Below are positions 7,557-15,916 of a stretch of DNA of 32,267 nucleotides, in pieces. Made by a program: the position numbers and the translations under genes. Origin of the DNA: Anaerolineaceae bacterium UBA4775 (GTDB lineage: Bacteria > Chloroflexota > Anaerolineae > Anaerolineales > Anaerolineaceae); NCBI GenBank assembly GCA_002403205.1, contig DHHJ01000016.1, positions 1 through 32,267 on the forward strand, written 5' to 3'. Position 1 is the stretch's first letter. Every line of letters begins with the position of its first letter. The notes under the pieces were generated by a model. It saw nothing but the letters and a program-made list of their open reading frames with translations. It was not told where the DNA came from and ran no database searches.

Positions 7557-8420
7557 ATGAAAAAGCTAGTAGTTCTTACGCTTGGTTTGATATTTGCACT
7601 CATGCTTGCTGGCTGTGGTGCTGCGCCAGAGGATGAGGTCACAGACGACCTGGTCGCAACCCAGGTCAGCATCATTTATACAGAGACCGCCCTGCATGTA
7701 GAAGCCGAACCAGACCAAACCTCCACTGCAGTGATCATGCCTTCCCCCACCGAAGAAGCGGTGGAACCCGAACCCACAGCAACGACCACAGCAACGGAGG
7801 TCCCCACGGAAACCCCAACCAGCACGCCAGATTTGGAAGACCCGGCGCAACTATTGGGTGCACCGGCCTGGTCTTACGCCTTTACCGGCAATGACAGCCA
7901 CTGGGATCGTGTCGACACACCCCAGGCAAGTTTCACCACCGCAAACGGTTTTCTCAACCTGACCGCCAAAGCAAATGCCAACTGGCACAGCTGGTATCTC
8001 TCCAGTCCAACTCTTAAAAATGCCTATGTAGAAGCAACGATCCAGATGTCTGCGTGTTCAGGCGCAGACCGTTTCGGCCTGGCAGTGCGGGGCAGCTCGG
8101 ATGCCCAGCAGTTTTACTTCATGGCCGTCACCTGCGATGGCCACTGGGGTTTCTTCCGCATGGCGGAAGACGTCAACATCAACACACTGGTCGCCTATCA
8201 GGAGGCTGAACCGCTGAGCCCTGGTCTGGTCGAACCTCATCGCCTGGGAATCTGGATGAAGGACAACACCTTTACGCTCTATATCAACGGCGTTGAGGTC
8301 GGTTCAACCACCGACACAACCCTGGCCGATGCCGGCTACACGGGGTTCCTGATCGCCTTTGCCAACACATCCGGGTTCACCGTTCGTGTCAGCGAGCTCA
8401 ACTACTGGAATGTCCCATAA
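7557..8420 (+). CDS. Lipoprotein paralogous to that at 3925-4821
   Basis: A 287-residue secreted lipoprotein with signal MKKLVVLTLGLIFALMLAGC, so Cys20 is the lipidation site (lipobox LAGC). The start is placed at 7557 because GGAGG sits at 7547-7551; the in-frame ATG at 7545 would overlap that ribosome binding site. An E/P/T-rich linker (about 55-97) leads into a concanavalin-like domain with the same landmarks as its paralogue: VEATIQMSACSGADRFGLAVR, seen here as YVEATIQ plus two cysteines, TCDGHWGFFRM and FTLYINGVEVGS. The ligand is unknown. It is divergent from the oxoamine synthase gene and has its own promoter; the GNAT-like gene follows 150 bases downstream. Confidence 0.8.
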   Translation: MKKLVVLTLGLIFALMLAGCGAAPEDEVTDDLVATQVSIIYTETALHVEAEPDQTSTAVIMPSPTEEAVEPEPTATTTATEVPTETPTSTPDLEDPAQLLGAPAWSYAFTGNDSHWDRVDTPQASFTTANGFLNLTAKANANWHSWYLSSPTLKNAYVEATIQMSACSGADRFGLAVRGSSDAQQFYFMAVTCDGHWGFFRMAEDVNINTLVAYQEAEPLSPGLVEPHRLGIWMKDNTFTLYINGVEVGSTTDTTLADAGYTGFLIAFANTSGFTVRVSELNYWNVP

Positions 8421-8570
8421 TTTCATTGTTTGCTGATGTTATGTAAGACAGGAGAAAAAGTCCACGTGGCCTGGCTACGCCCAGACCATTTTATTGTGAT
8501 ATGCTTGTTCAGAATCAATTTTCCATCGTTCTTAGGGTAGTTAACCCGCAAGACCACAAAGAGCTCGCTT

Positions 8571-9692
8571 ATGAAGATCATCCAAATGCCGCCGAGGAAC
8601 CGTCGCTACGAGAAGGCTTTTATCAATTTTCCATTTGAGCTGTATAAAAACACCCTTCAGTGGGTTCCGCCACTCAGAATGGATATGCGCAAGATCTTCA
8701 AACCAAGATACGCCTTCTATCACTATGGCAAAGCGGCCTTCTTCCTGGCGGTAACGGATGCGGGTGAGGTCCTCGGCCGCCTGGCGGTTGTGAACAACAG
8801 CCGCTACAACGCCTTCCACAACACGAAAACAGCCTTCTTTTACTATTTTGAGACCATTGATGACCTCAATATCGCCCAGGCCTTATTTTCACGCGGTTTT
8901 GAATGGGTGGACAGCCAGGGACTGGATCATGTGCTCGGCCCGAAGGGACTCACGGTTCTGGATGGATTTGGGATGCTGGTTAAAGGGTTCGAGCACCGGC
9001 CAGCCTTTGGCCAGGCTTACAACCCGCCTTATTACCCGGAACTGATCGAAGCAATAGGATTCACCAAAGTACGGGACATTTTCACCGGTTGGGTTGACCA
9101 CAAAATTGAAATTCCTGAAAAATTCTCTAAGGCAGCGAACCTGGTAAAAAAGCGCATGGGATTTCACACACCGCTGTTCACGAACAAACAGGAACTGCGG
9201 GCTGTGATCGAGGATATCAAACATCTTTACAATCAATCCCTGGCCATCCCAGCAGGCAATCCGCCCATAACCGACGAAGATATGCAGACCATGGTGGACC
9301 AATTGCTGTGGATTGCAGATCCCCGCTTGGTGAAAATGCTTTACAAGGAAGGCGAAGCCATCGGTTGGATGCTCTCCTATCCCGATGTGGGGGCTGCCCT
9401 GCAGCGCATCAACGGGCGTTTATTGCCCTTTGGCTGGTTGGAAATTCTGCGTGAGAGTAAGCGCACCAATTGGGTCGACATGAATGGGCTTGGGATTGTC
9501 GAAGAACATCAGCGGTTAGGCGGGACGGCTGTGCTGTATCACGAATTTTACAAAAGCGTGATGGAATCCAACCAGTACAACTATGCGGAAATGCTGCAAA
9601 TCCGTGAAGATAATATCAACTCGCTGCTTGAGGTGGCCAACCTTGACGTCACCTTCCACAAAGCCCATCGGCTGTATGAAAAACACCTGTAG
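8571..9692 (+). CDS. Large GNAT-like N-acyltransferase-type protein
   Basis: A 373-residue cytoplasmic protein with no signal peptide. It resembles the YghO-like group of long proteins with a GNAT fold. N-terminal landmarks are FINFPFELYKNTLQWVPPLR (5' half) and GKAAFFLAVTDAGEVLGRLA; the centre has DHVLGPKGLTVLDGFGMLVKG, of which GPKGLTVLDGFG is the key part. The C-terminal half has the strand-helix pattern GLGIVEEHQRLGGTAVLYHEF expected at an acyl-CoA binding site, with EEHQRLGG as the loop. The substrate is unknown. Bacterial ceramide N-acyltransferases are, as I recall, long GNAT-type proteins, and an SPT-like gene lies just upstream, so a lipid N-acylation role is possible but unproven. 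AAAGAG precedes the ATG by seven bases. Confidence 0.65.
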   Translation: MKIIQMPPRNRRYEKAFINFPFELYKNTLQWVPPLRMDMRKIFKPRYAFYHYGKAAFFLAVTDAGEVLGRLAVVNNSRYNAFHNTKTAFFYYFETIDDLNIAQALFSRGFEWVDSQGLDHVLGPKGLTVLDGFGMLVKGFEHRPAFGQAYNPPYYPELIEAIGFTKVRDIFTGWVDHKIEIPEKFSKAANLVKKRMGFHTPLFTNKQELRAVIEDIKHLYNQSLAIPAGNPPITDEDMQTMVDQLLWIADPRLVKMLYKEGEAIGWMLSYPDVGAALQRINGRLLPFGWLEILRESKRTNWVDMNGLGIVEEHQRLGGTAVLYHEFYKSVMESNQYNYAEMLQIREDNINSLLEVANLDVTFHKAHRLYEKHL

Positions 9693-9865
9693 CGATCCAC
9701 ACCACTCATTCAGCGCTCGATCCCAATGAGGCCCGGGAAATACTCGCGACCTTACTAACGGGGTCTACCTTAATTGTTTAACCGCAATTACCCCCTTTCC
9801 GCTTCTCCCTACTCCCTCATTCCCACGCCCTAATCACCGCTCCCCACTCACTATCCCCCAAAGTC

Positions 9866-9916
9866 TTGTAATTTTTCCCATTTTCATTTATCATACTGGT
9901 ATGACCACTTACCAGT
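9866..9916 (+). promoter_or_regulatory. fadR-like promoter and FadR-type operator, leaderless start
   Basis: A promoter TTGTAA, 17 bases, TATCAT ends six bases before the ATG at 9901, so transcription should begin at or very near the start codon. A palindrome ACTGGTA (9895-9901) with TACCAGT (9910-9916) spans the start. Within it TGGTATGACCA (9897-9907) closely matches the E. coli FadR consensus TGGTCNGACCA. FadR-family protein bound here would block both transcription start and translation of its own gene. Confidence 0.6.
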
Positions 9917-10626
9917 TGACCTCAGAAAACACCCATTCATGGCGCGCGATCAGCAAACCAGCTGAAATTGCGGAGACCCGCCTGATCGAAGCAATCCTAG
10001 AAGGCCGCTTTCCCATCAACAGCCATCTGCCCGGTGAGCGCGAACTGGCCGAATCCCTCGGCGTGACCCGCCCCACCCTGCGGGAAGCCCTTCAGCGCCT
10101 TGAGCGCGACGGCTGGGTTGAAATCCACCAGGGCAAACCTACCCGTGTGCGGGATTACTGGAAGGAAGGCAGCCTGGGCGTTCTCAACACCCTCTCTCGC
10201 TACCCTGAACACCTGCCAGCCAATTTCATCCCCGACCTGCTGACCGTCCGCCTGGCGATGGCACCCACTTATACAGCCATGGCTGTTGAGAAGGCCCCGC
10301 AAGCGTTGATCACCTTACTGCAGGACTGCGAAACCCTCGCCGATGACCCGCAGGCCTTTGCCCGGTTTGACTGGCGTGTGCATCACGAACTTGCCCTCCT
10401 GAGTGAAAACCCGGTGTTTGTGATGATCCTGAATGGTTTTACAGACCTTTACCTGCAGCTGGCGCCTTTTTATTTTGCCATCCCTTCGGCACGTCAGCAT
10501 TCCATGCACTTTTATCAAGACCTGGCACAGGCAGCATCCAACCTCGACCCTAACCAGGCCAGGATCCTGACCAATATGGTCATGCGTGAAAGCATTGTGT
10601 TCTGGCAACAGGTGAATTTCCAATAA
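9901..10626 (+). CDS. FadR-like GntR-family transcriptional regulator
   Basis: A 241-residue regulator. The N-terminal winged helix (about 22-92) has RFPINSHLPGERELAESLGV, VTRPTLREALQRLERDGW and HQGKPTRVRDYW. The C-terminal part (about 95-235) is all-helical and collinear with the acyl-CoA-binding domain of enterobacterial FadR (LNTLSRYPE, NPVFVMILNGFTDLY, PFYFAIPSARQHSMHFY) rather than with the FCD domain of most GntR proteins. FadR binds long-chain acyl-CoA and then leaves DNA. Finding it outside gammaproteobacteria is unusual. A FadR-type palindrome covers its own start codon, suggesting autoregulation. The gene lies 21 bases upstream of the flavoprotein gene and probably controls the whole run to about 19537. 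Confidence 0.85.
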   Translation: MTTYQLTSENTHSWRAISKPAEIAETRLIEAILEGRFPINSHLPGERELAESLGVTRPTLREALQRLERDGWVEIHQGKPTRVRDYWKEGSLGVLNTLSRYPEHLPANFIPDLLTVRLAMAPTYTAMAVEKAPQALITLLQDCETLADDPQAFARFDWRVHHELALLSENPVFVMILNGFTDLYLQLAPFYFAIPSARQHSMHFYQDLAQAASNLDPNQARILTNMVMRESIVFWQQVNFQ

Positions 10627-10647
10627 TCGCATTGAACGGAGGAAACC

Positions 10648-12246
10648 ATGAAGCGCATTCAAGGATGGGGAAACATCCAAACCGATTATCCGCTGCCCGA
10701 TCCAGCCCGGGCGTACCTCGAAACAGTGGTCGGAACGCCCCACAAGTTGCCTACGATACCCATTGCAGAACTGATCAAAAAGGTTCCGCCTAGCAGACTC
10801 CCCGCCCATCCGCTCATTACAACCGATCCGGAAGACCGGCTGCGCCACGCACGCGGCCAGTCCCTGCCTGACTGGGTCGACATGTACGACGGTCTGGTAG
10901 ATTCCTTCCCGGATGGCGTCGCTTATCCGGAAACCGATGAGCAGGTCAGGGATCTGATCCAATATACCCTCAAAGCTGGAGTCAACCTGATCCCCTATGG
11001 CGGTGGATCAAGTGTCGTGGGGCACTTAACCCCGCTCCAGGAGGGCCCGCCTTCCCTCAGCGTCGACCTGGGCAAAATGAACCGCTTGCTGGACCTCAAC
11101 GAAGACAACCTTGAAGCCACGTTCCAGGCGGGTGTTACCGGACCGCAGCTCGAAACCCAGCTTGAACAGCGTGGTTTCATCCTGGGGCATTTCCCCCAAT
11201 CCTGGGAGTACTCCTCCCTTGGCGGCTGGATCGTCACCCGATCCGTCGGCCAGCAGTCTTATCACTACGGCCGCATCGAGCCGCTGTTCGCCTGTGGACA
11301 CCTCGAAACGCCCTCCGGCCCGCTGGACCTTCCCCACATACCCAAAAGCGCTGCCGGGCCTGATCTGCGCCACCTTGTGCTCGGCTCTGAAGCGCGCCTG
11401 GGCATCGTCACCCAGGCCACCATGCGCATCAGGCGCTTGCCTGAGGAAGAACACTTCTATGCCGCCTTCTTTCCCAACTTCGAGATAGGCGCAACGGCTG
11501 TGCGGAAGATCGCTCAAAGCGAATTAGCCCTCTCGATGGTGCGCTTGAGCGACCCGATGGAAACGGAAACCACCTTCCAGCTTTCAGGGGAGGAAGCCCT
11601 GGTCAATATCGCCAAAAAGGGCTTGAACCTGTTCGGCCAGGGGGCAGAACGCTGCATGCTGATTTACGGACTGACCGGCTCAAGAGCTGAAAATCGGCTG
11701 GCAGACCGGCAGCTTGCGCATATCGTGCGCTCGCACCAGGGGATGATGGTCAAATTTTACCTGGGTGAAGCCTGGATTAAAAAGCGCTTTCTAACCCCCT
11801 ACCTGCGCAACACCCTCTGGGAGCTCGGGTACGCGCTCGATACCCTCGAGACCGCCCTCCCCTGGGATAAGCTCCAGGACGGCCGCCAGGCCATCCTGCA
11901 TGCGATCAGCCATGCCCTAAAAGCAGAAAACGAGCCTGTGCTGGTATTCAGCCATATCTCGCATGTATATACCAACGGCGGTTCGATGTACGTCACTTAC
12001 CTCTACCGACGAGCTGAAGACTCCCAAGAAACCCTGGCACGCTGGACAAAAATGAAAGCCGCAGCCAGCCAATGCATCACCCAAATGGGCGGGACCATCA
12101 GCCACCAGCATGGTGTTGGCCTGGACCATAAACCTTATCTGCACATCGAAAAAGACCCAACCAGCATGCACATCATCAGGAACATCATCAGCACCGTGGA
12201 TCCCGACGGCATCATGAACACCGGCAAGCTGATCGATCTGGACTGA
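10648..12246 (+). CDS. FAD-linked oxidase family, alkylglycerone-phosphate synthase-like
   Basis: A 532-residue flavoprotein of the vanillyl-alcohol-oxidase fold. The FAD-binding part has PYGGGSSVVGH (116-126) and SSLGGWIVTRSVGQQS (189-204). The C-terminal part carries landmarks of alkyldihydroxyacetonephosphate synthase: GYALDTLETALPW (394-406), the tyrosine-rich SMYVTYLY (446-453), GGTISHQHGVG (481-491, where the animal enzyme has HHHG) and VDPDGIMNTGKL near the end. That enzyme swaps the acyl group of acyl-DHAP for an alkyl chain, the ether-forming step of ether-lipid synthesis. A D-lactate or glycolate dehydrogenase role is the main alternative. GGAGG precedes the ATG; glpD follows after 17 bases. 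Confidence 0.75.
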   Translation: MKRIQGWGNIQTDYPLPDPARAYLETVVGTPHKLPTIPIAELIKKVPPSRLPAHPLITTDPEDRLRHARGQSLPDWVDMYDGLVDSFPDGVAYPETDEQVRDLIQYTLKAGVNLIPYGGGSSVVGHLTPLQEGPPSLSVDLGKMNRLLDLNEDNLEATFQAGVTGPQLETQLEQRGFILGHFPQSWEYSSLGGWIVTRSVGQQSYHYGRIEPLFACGHLETPSGPLDLPHIPKSAAGPDLRHLVLGSEARLGIVTQATMRIRRLPEEEHFYAAFFPNFEIGATAVRKIAQSELALSMVRLSDPMETETTFQLSGEEALVNIAKKGLNLFGQGAERCMLIYGLTGSRAENRLADRQLAHIVRSHQGMMVKFYLGEAWIKKRFLTPYLRNTLWELGYALDTLETALPWDKLQDGRQAILHAISHALKAENEPVLVFSHISHVYTNGGSMYVTYLYRRAEDSQETLARWTKMKAAASQCITQMGGTISHQHGVGLDHKPYLHIEKDPTSMHIIRNIISTVDPDGIMNTGKLIDLD

Positions 12247-12263
12247 AGAAAGGGCACACAGAC

Positions 12264-13841
12264 ATGCTCACTCACACCTGGCGGGAAAAAACCTGGGCTG
12301 AACTGGACCAACTCTGGGATCTGATCGTGATGGGCGGAGGCATCACAGGGGCAGGTATTTTCAACATGGCCGCTCAAAAAGGCCTTGATGTTCTGCTGGT
12401 TGAAGCAAACGACTTTGCCTTTGGCACCTCGAGCCGCTCGTCGAAACTTGTTCACGGCGGCATCCGCTACTTGAAGAACCGGCAATTTGATGTGGTCAGG
12501 GAATCAGTGAAGGAACGTGAGCGGCTGATACGAGAATCCGATGGACTGGTTGACCCCATGGCTTTTGTCTTTCCGGCTTACGGCAACAATCATAACGACA
12601 CGCGCATGATGAAACTGGGCGTGATGGTTTACGATTTAATGGTACCCAAATGGCAGCATCGCACACTGAACAGGAACCAGGCGATGAAAACCCTCCCAGC
12701 CCTGGGAGATCAGGACCTGGCCGGCGGTGTGAAGTATCACGACGCACGTGTGGACGACTCTCAGCTTGTCCTGCGGGTGATCATGGACGGCATCCGCTTC
12801 GGTGGTTCAGCGCTCAATTACGCCCAGGTGATCGGTTTTTGCAAATCGGTTCAGGGGGAAGTGGAAGGCGTGATCGTGAAAGACAAGACAAACCAGATGA
12901 CCCCATCCCACATCGAAGTGCGGGGCAAGGTCGTCATCAACGCCACCGGCCCGTGGTCAGACGCACTGCGTGAGTCCATTAACGGTCAACCAAGACTGCG
13001 CCGGCTTCGTGGAAGCCACCTGGTCTTCTCACAGGACCATATCCCGCTGAATGCAGCCGTGACCATGCTGCACCCACGCGACAACCGGGCATTATTCGCG
13101 ATCCCCTGGGAAAACCGGACCCTGATCGGTACAACCGATCTCGACCATGACCTGAATGAAGATGAAACCCGCATCACAGCCCAGGAACTCGCCTATCTTC
13201 TGGAAGCAGCCCAACACACCTTCCCGAACCATCCGGTGAATGAGGGGGATGTCATATCAACCTTCGCAGGCTTGCGCCCGGTGCTCAACACCAACGCCCC
13301 GCATCCATCGTTGGAATCCCGCGCCCACGAGATTTGGCAGGAGGATGGCTTGGTGACTGTGGCGGGCGGGAAGTTGACCATCTTTCGGGTGATGGCCGCA
13401 GATGTGCTTAATTTCTGTGCGCACCGTTTGCCGGGCAGCCCAACCTTTGACCACCGTGCACCGTGTTTTATCCACCCGGAGCTTCAAAACCGCCAGGACC
13501 TAAGACGCCCAGAATGGGTCTTGATGGCTGGCCGCTTGGGCGTGGACGTCGAACCATTTTTCCAACACGCTAACCCGGATGACCTGCAACCCATCACGCC
13601 GATACCTGAATTGTGGGCTGAGCTTGCCTGGGCGGCCGAGCACGAAGCTGTGGTGCATCTGGACGATCTGCTTCTGCGCCGCGTCCGGTTGGGCATTCTC
13701 TTTCCAAACGGCGGGATGGACATGCTCGATCAAATCCGCTCGCGGGTCCAAACCACATTGGGTTGGTCGGATGAGACCTGGGCAGCCGAGGTGAAACATT
13801 ATCAGAAGATTTGGCGCGAGAACTATTACCTGCCCAATTAA
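12264..13841 (+). CDS. glpD: FAD-dependent glycerol-3-phosphate dehydrogenase
   Basis: A 525-residue enzyme that oxidises sn-glycerol 3-phosphate to dihydroxyacetone phosphate at the membrane and passes electrons to the quinone pool. The FAD motif MGGGITGAGIF is at residues 23-33. FGTSSRSSKLVHGGIRYL (53-70) is the GlpD/GlpA signature, PWENRTLIGTTDLDHD lies in the substrate region, and AGLRPVL and VTVAGGKLTIFR are in place. The C-terminal DAO_C domain (about 400-520) is complete. The length matches aerobic GlpD. Only a weak AAGGGC precedes the ATG, which suggests coupling with the upstream flavoprotein gene. Its product, DHAP, is the backbone precursor used by alkylglycerone-phosphate synthase, which fits the order. 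Confidence 0.92.
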   Translation: MLTHTWREKTWAELDQLWDLIVMGGGITGAGIFNMAAQKGLDVLLVEANDFAFGTSSRSSKLVHGGIRYLKNRQFDVVRESVKERERLIRESDGLVDPMAFVFPAYGNNHNDTRMMKLGVMVYDLMVPKWQHRTLNRNQAMKTLPALGDQDLAGGVKYHDARVDDSQLVLRVIMDGIRFGGSALNYAQVIGFCKSVQGEVEGVIVKDKTNQMTPSHIEVRGKVVINATGPWSDALRESINGQPRLRRLRGSHLVFSQDHIPLNAAVTMLHPRDNRALFAIPWENRTLIGTTDLDHDLNEDETRITAQELAYLLEAAQHTFPNHPVNEGDVISTFAGLRPVLNTNAPHPSLESRAHEIWQEDGLVTVAGGKLTIFRVMAADVLNFCAHRLPGSPTFDHRAPCFIHPELQNRQDLRRPEWVLMAGRLGVDVEPFFQHANPDDLQPITPIPELWAELAWAAEHEAVVHLDDLLLRRVRLGILFPNGGMDMLDQIRSRVQTTLGWSDETWAAEVKHYQKIWRENYYLPN

Positions 13842-13932
13842 CCCCAATTCATCAGGCCTGCAAAACGTTTTTGGTTTATGATTAAATGGTTGCATCCTTA
13901 CAATCTCCAACAGCCACCCACCGGAGGAAACC

Positions 13933-15480
13933 ATGGCAGGAGAACAGATCCTGGCAATTGATAATGGGACACAAAGCGTAAGGGCCCTGATATTTGACCT
14001 GCAGGGCAACTTAATCGCCAAAAACCGCGTGCCTATTCAGCCCTATTACTCAAAAAAACCAGGCTGGGCAGAGCAGGACCCGCAAGTATTTTGGCAGGCC
14101 GTCTGCCAGGCGTGCCAAAACCTGTGGGCGATGGAAGGGGTTCACAAAGACGCCATCGCCGGAGTCGGTCTGACCACCCAACGCTCCACCATGATCAACC
14201 TGGACGAAAACCAACAGCCTTTACGCCCGGCCATGGTCTGGCTGGACCAGCGCCGGACGGAAGGCCTACCCCCTGTGGGTGGTTTGTGGGGGTTTCTCTT
14301 CATGCTGTCTGGCATGCAAGATACCGTGCGTTATTTCCAGGCAGAAGCCGAAGTCAACTGGATCAAGACCCATCAACCCGAGATCTGGAAAAAAACCGAT
14401 AAATTTGTGCTCCTTTCGGGCTATTTGACCCATAAGCTGGTTGGCAAGGTGATCGATTCTGTCGGCTGCCAGGTGGCGTACATCCCCTTTGATTACAAAA
14501 ACCAGGCCTGGGCCAAACCCTCCGACTGGAAATGGAAAGCCGTCATGATCGAACCAGAGATGCTGCCAGACCTGGTTCAGCCCACAGAATGCTTGGGTTA
14601 TATCACAAAGGAGGCGGCTGAAGCAACAGGTATCCCTGAGGGATTGCCATTGATCGCGACAGCGGCCGACAAAGCTACCGAGGTGATCGGGGCAGGTTGC
14701 CTCGAGCCGCATATCGGCTGCCTCAGCTTTGGCACCACCGCGACCATCAACACCACCCACCGCAAGTATATCGAAGTCATCCCACTGATCCCGCCCTACC
14801 CGGCCGCTGTGCCAGGGGCTTACTCACTCGAGGTACAGATCTACCGCGGCTTCTGGATGGTGAGCTGGTTTAAGGAGGAATTCGGCCTGGTCGAAAGGCG
14901 GGAGGCAGAGCGGCGCGGTGTAGAACCCGAGGTCCTGTTTGACGAGCTGCTCCGAACCGTGCCCCCCGGTGCTGAAGGCTTGATGCTGCAACCCTACTGG
15001 TCCCCGGGCCTGAAAATCCCCGGGCCGGAAGCCAGGGGGGCGGTGATCGGCTTCGGCGACGTTCACACCCGCGCTCATTTTTACCGGGCGATCATCGAAG
15101 GGTTGGGGTATGCTTTACTTGAAGGCCTGGAGCGCACCGAGAAGCGCTCAGGCATCCCCATCACCTCCCTCAGGGTGGCGGGGGGCGGCAGCCAGAGCCC
15201 TGGTGTCATGCAGACCACTGCGGATATCTTTGGGTTGCCGGTCACCCGGCCGCATGTGTATGAGGCATCCGGTTTAGGTGCCGCGATTGATGTCGCGGTC
15301 GGATTGGGCTTGCACCCCGACTTTGAGTCTGCCATCGCTGAGATGACCCACCTCGGCGAAACCTTCGAGCCGGATGCCGACCGACACAAGTTCTACGGCG
15401 AACTGTATGAACGTGTGTATAAACGCATGTACAAACGTCTGCAGCCCCTGTATAATGAAATTAAGGACGTGGTTTCATAA
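13933..15480 (+). CDS. FGGY-family carbohydrate/polyol kinase
   Basis: A 515-residue ATP-dependent kinase of the FGGY (actin/hexokinase-fold) family. The phosphate-1 loop is DNGTQS (10-15), the sugar-binding region GLTTQRSTM (79-87) with WLDQRRTEG (103-111), the catalytic Asp246 is in TAADKATE, and the adenosine motif is AGGGSQSPG (416-424). True glycerol kinases have NQRET where this one has TQRST, and the remainder looks closer to xylulokinase-type members, so glycerol is suggested only by its place after glpD. Other triose or polyol substrates are possible. A strong GGAGG precedes the ATG. It is 91 bases after glpD on the same strand. Confidence 0.85.
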   Translation: MAGEQILAIDNGTQSVRALIFDLQGNLIAKNRVPIQPYYSKKPGWAEQDPQVFWQAVCQACQNLWAMEGVHKDAIAGVGLTTQRSTMINLDENQQPLRPAMVWLDQRRTEGLPPVGGLWGFLFMLSGMQDTVRYFQAEAEVNWIKTHQPEIWKKTDKFVLLSGYLTHKLVGKVIDSVGCQVAYIPFDYKNQAWAKPSDWKWKAVMIEPEMLPDLVQPTECLGYITKEAAEATGIPEGLPLIATAADKATEVIGAGCLEPHIGCLSFGTTATINTTHRKYIEVIPLIPPYPAAVPGAYSLEVQIYRGFWMVSWFKEEFGLVERREAERRGVEPEVLFDELLRTVPPGAEGLMLQPYWSPGLKIPGPEARGAVIGFGDVHTRAHFYRAIIEGLGYALLEGLERTEKRSGIPITSLRVAGGGSQSPGVMQTTADIFGLPVTRPHVYEASGLGAAIDVAVGLGLHPDFESAIAEMTHLGETFEPDADRHKFYGELYERVYKRMYKRLQPLYNEIKDVVS

Positions 15481-15544
15481 TAAAATCCAGTATCACAAGG
15501 GGACATAGCCATCCATCAACTCCTCATGAAAGGCATAGCCATCC

Positions 15545-15916
15545 ATGACAAAACTGGAAATCTCAGGGCAGATCACCTTTTTACATGCCCAAAGCCTGGA
15601 TGAAACACGGCGCTTCTACGCTGGCACCTTGGGACTTCCCATGGTGCGTGACCAGGGCAGTTGCCTGATCTTCCGGGCAGCCGTGTCGGCATACCTGGGC
15701 TTTTGTGAACACATAGAACCCATCCCAACGGGGCGCAAGGTGATCCTGACCCTGATTTGCGACGATGTGGATGGCTGGTATGCCAGGCTGAAACTAAACG
15801 GCCAGAACCTGATCGACCCGCCGGTTCACAACCCAAAGTATGCCATCTATCACTTCTTTATCCCGGACCCCAACGGGTATTGGGTTGAGATTCAGAGGTT
15901 TGATCAGCCCTTATGA
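15545..15916 (+). CDS. VOC-family (glyoxalase/dioxygenase fold) protein
   Basis: A 123-residue single-module vicinal-oxygen-chelate protein. The usual pattern is visible: a beta strand with His14 (ITFLHAQ), ETRRFYAGTLGLPMV, ICDDVDGWYARL and the C-terminal FIPDPNGYWVEIQ with Glu115 as a likely metal ligand. Such proteins isomerise, cleave or bind small molecules, including methylglyoxal conjugates; methylglyoxal arises from DHAP, which could link it to glpD, but that is speculation. The stop codon overlaps the start of the peptidase gene (ATGA), indicating translational coupling. A 13-base direct repeat, CATAGCCATCCAT at 15504 and 15534, spans its start region. Confidence 0.75.
   Translation: MTKLEISGQITFLHAQSLDETRRFYAGTLGLPMVRDQGSCLIFRAAVSAYLGFCEHIEPIPTGRKVILTLICDDVDGWYARLKLNGQNLIDPPVHNPKYAIYHFFIPDPNGYWVEIQRFDQPL

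Noticed and set aside
15504..15546. Regulatory direct repeat before the VOC gene
   Set aside because: One 13-base duplication 30 bases apart overlaps the start codon; it is most simply a small local duplication.
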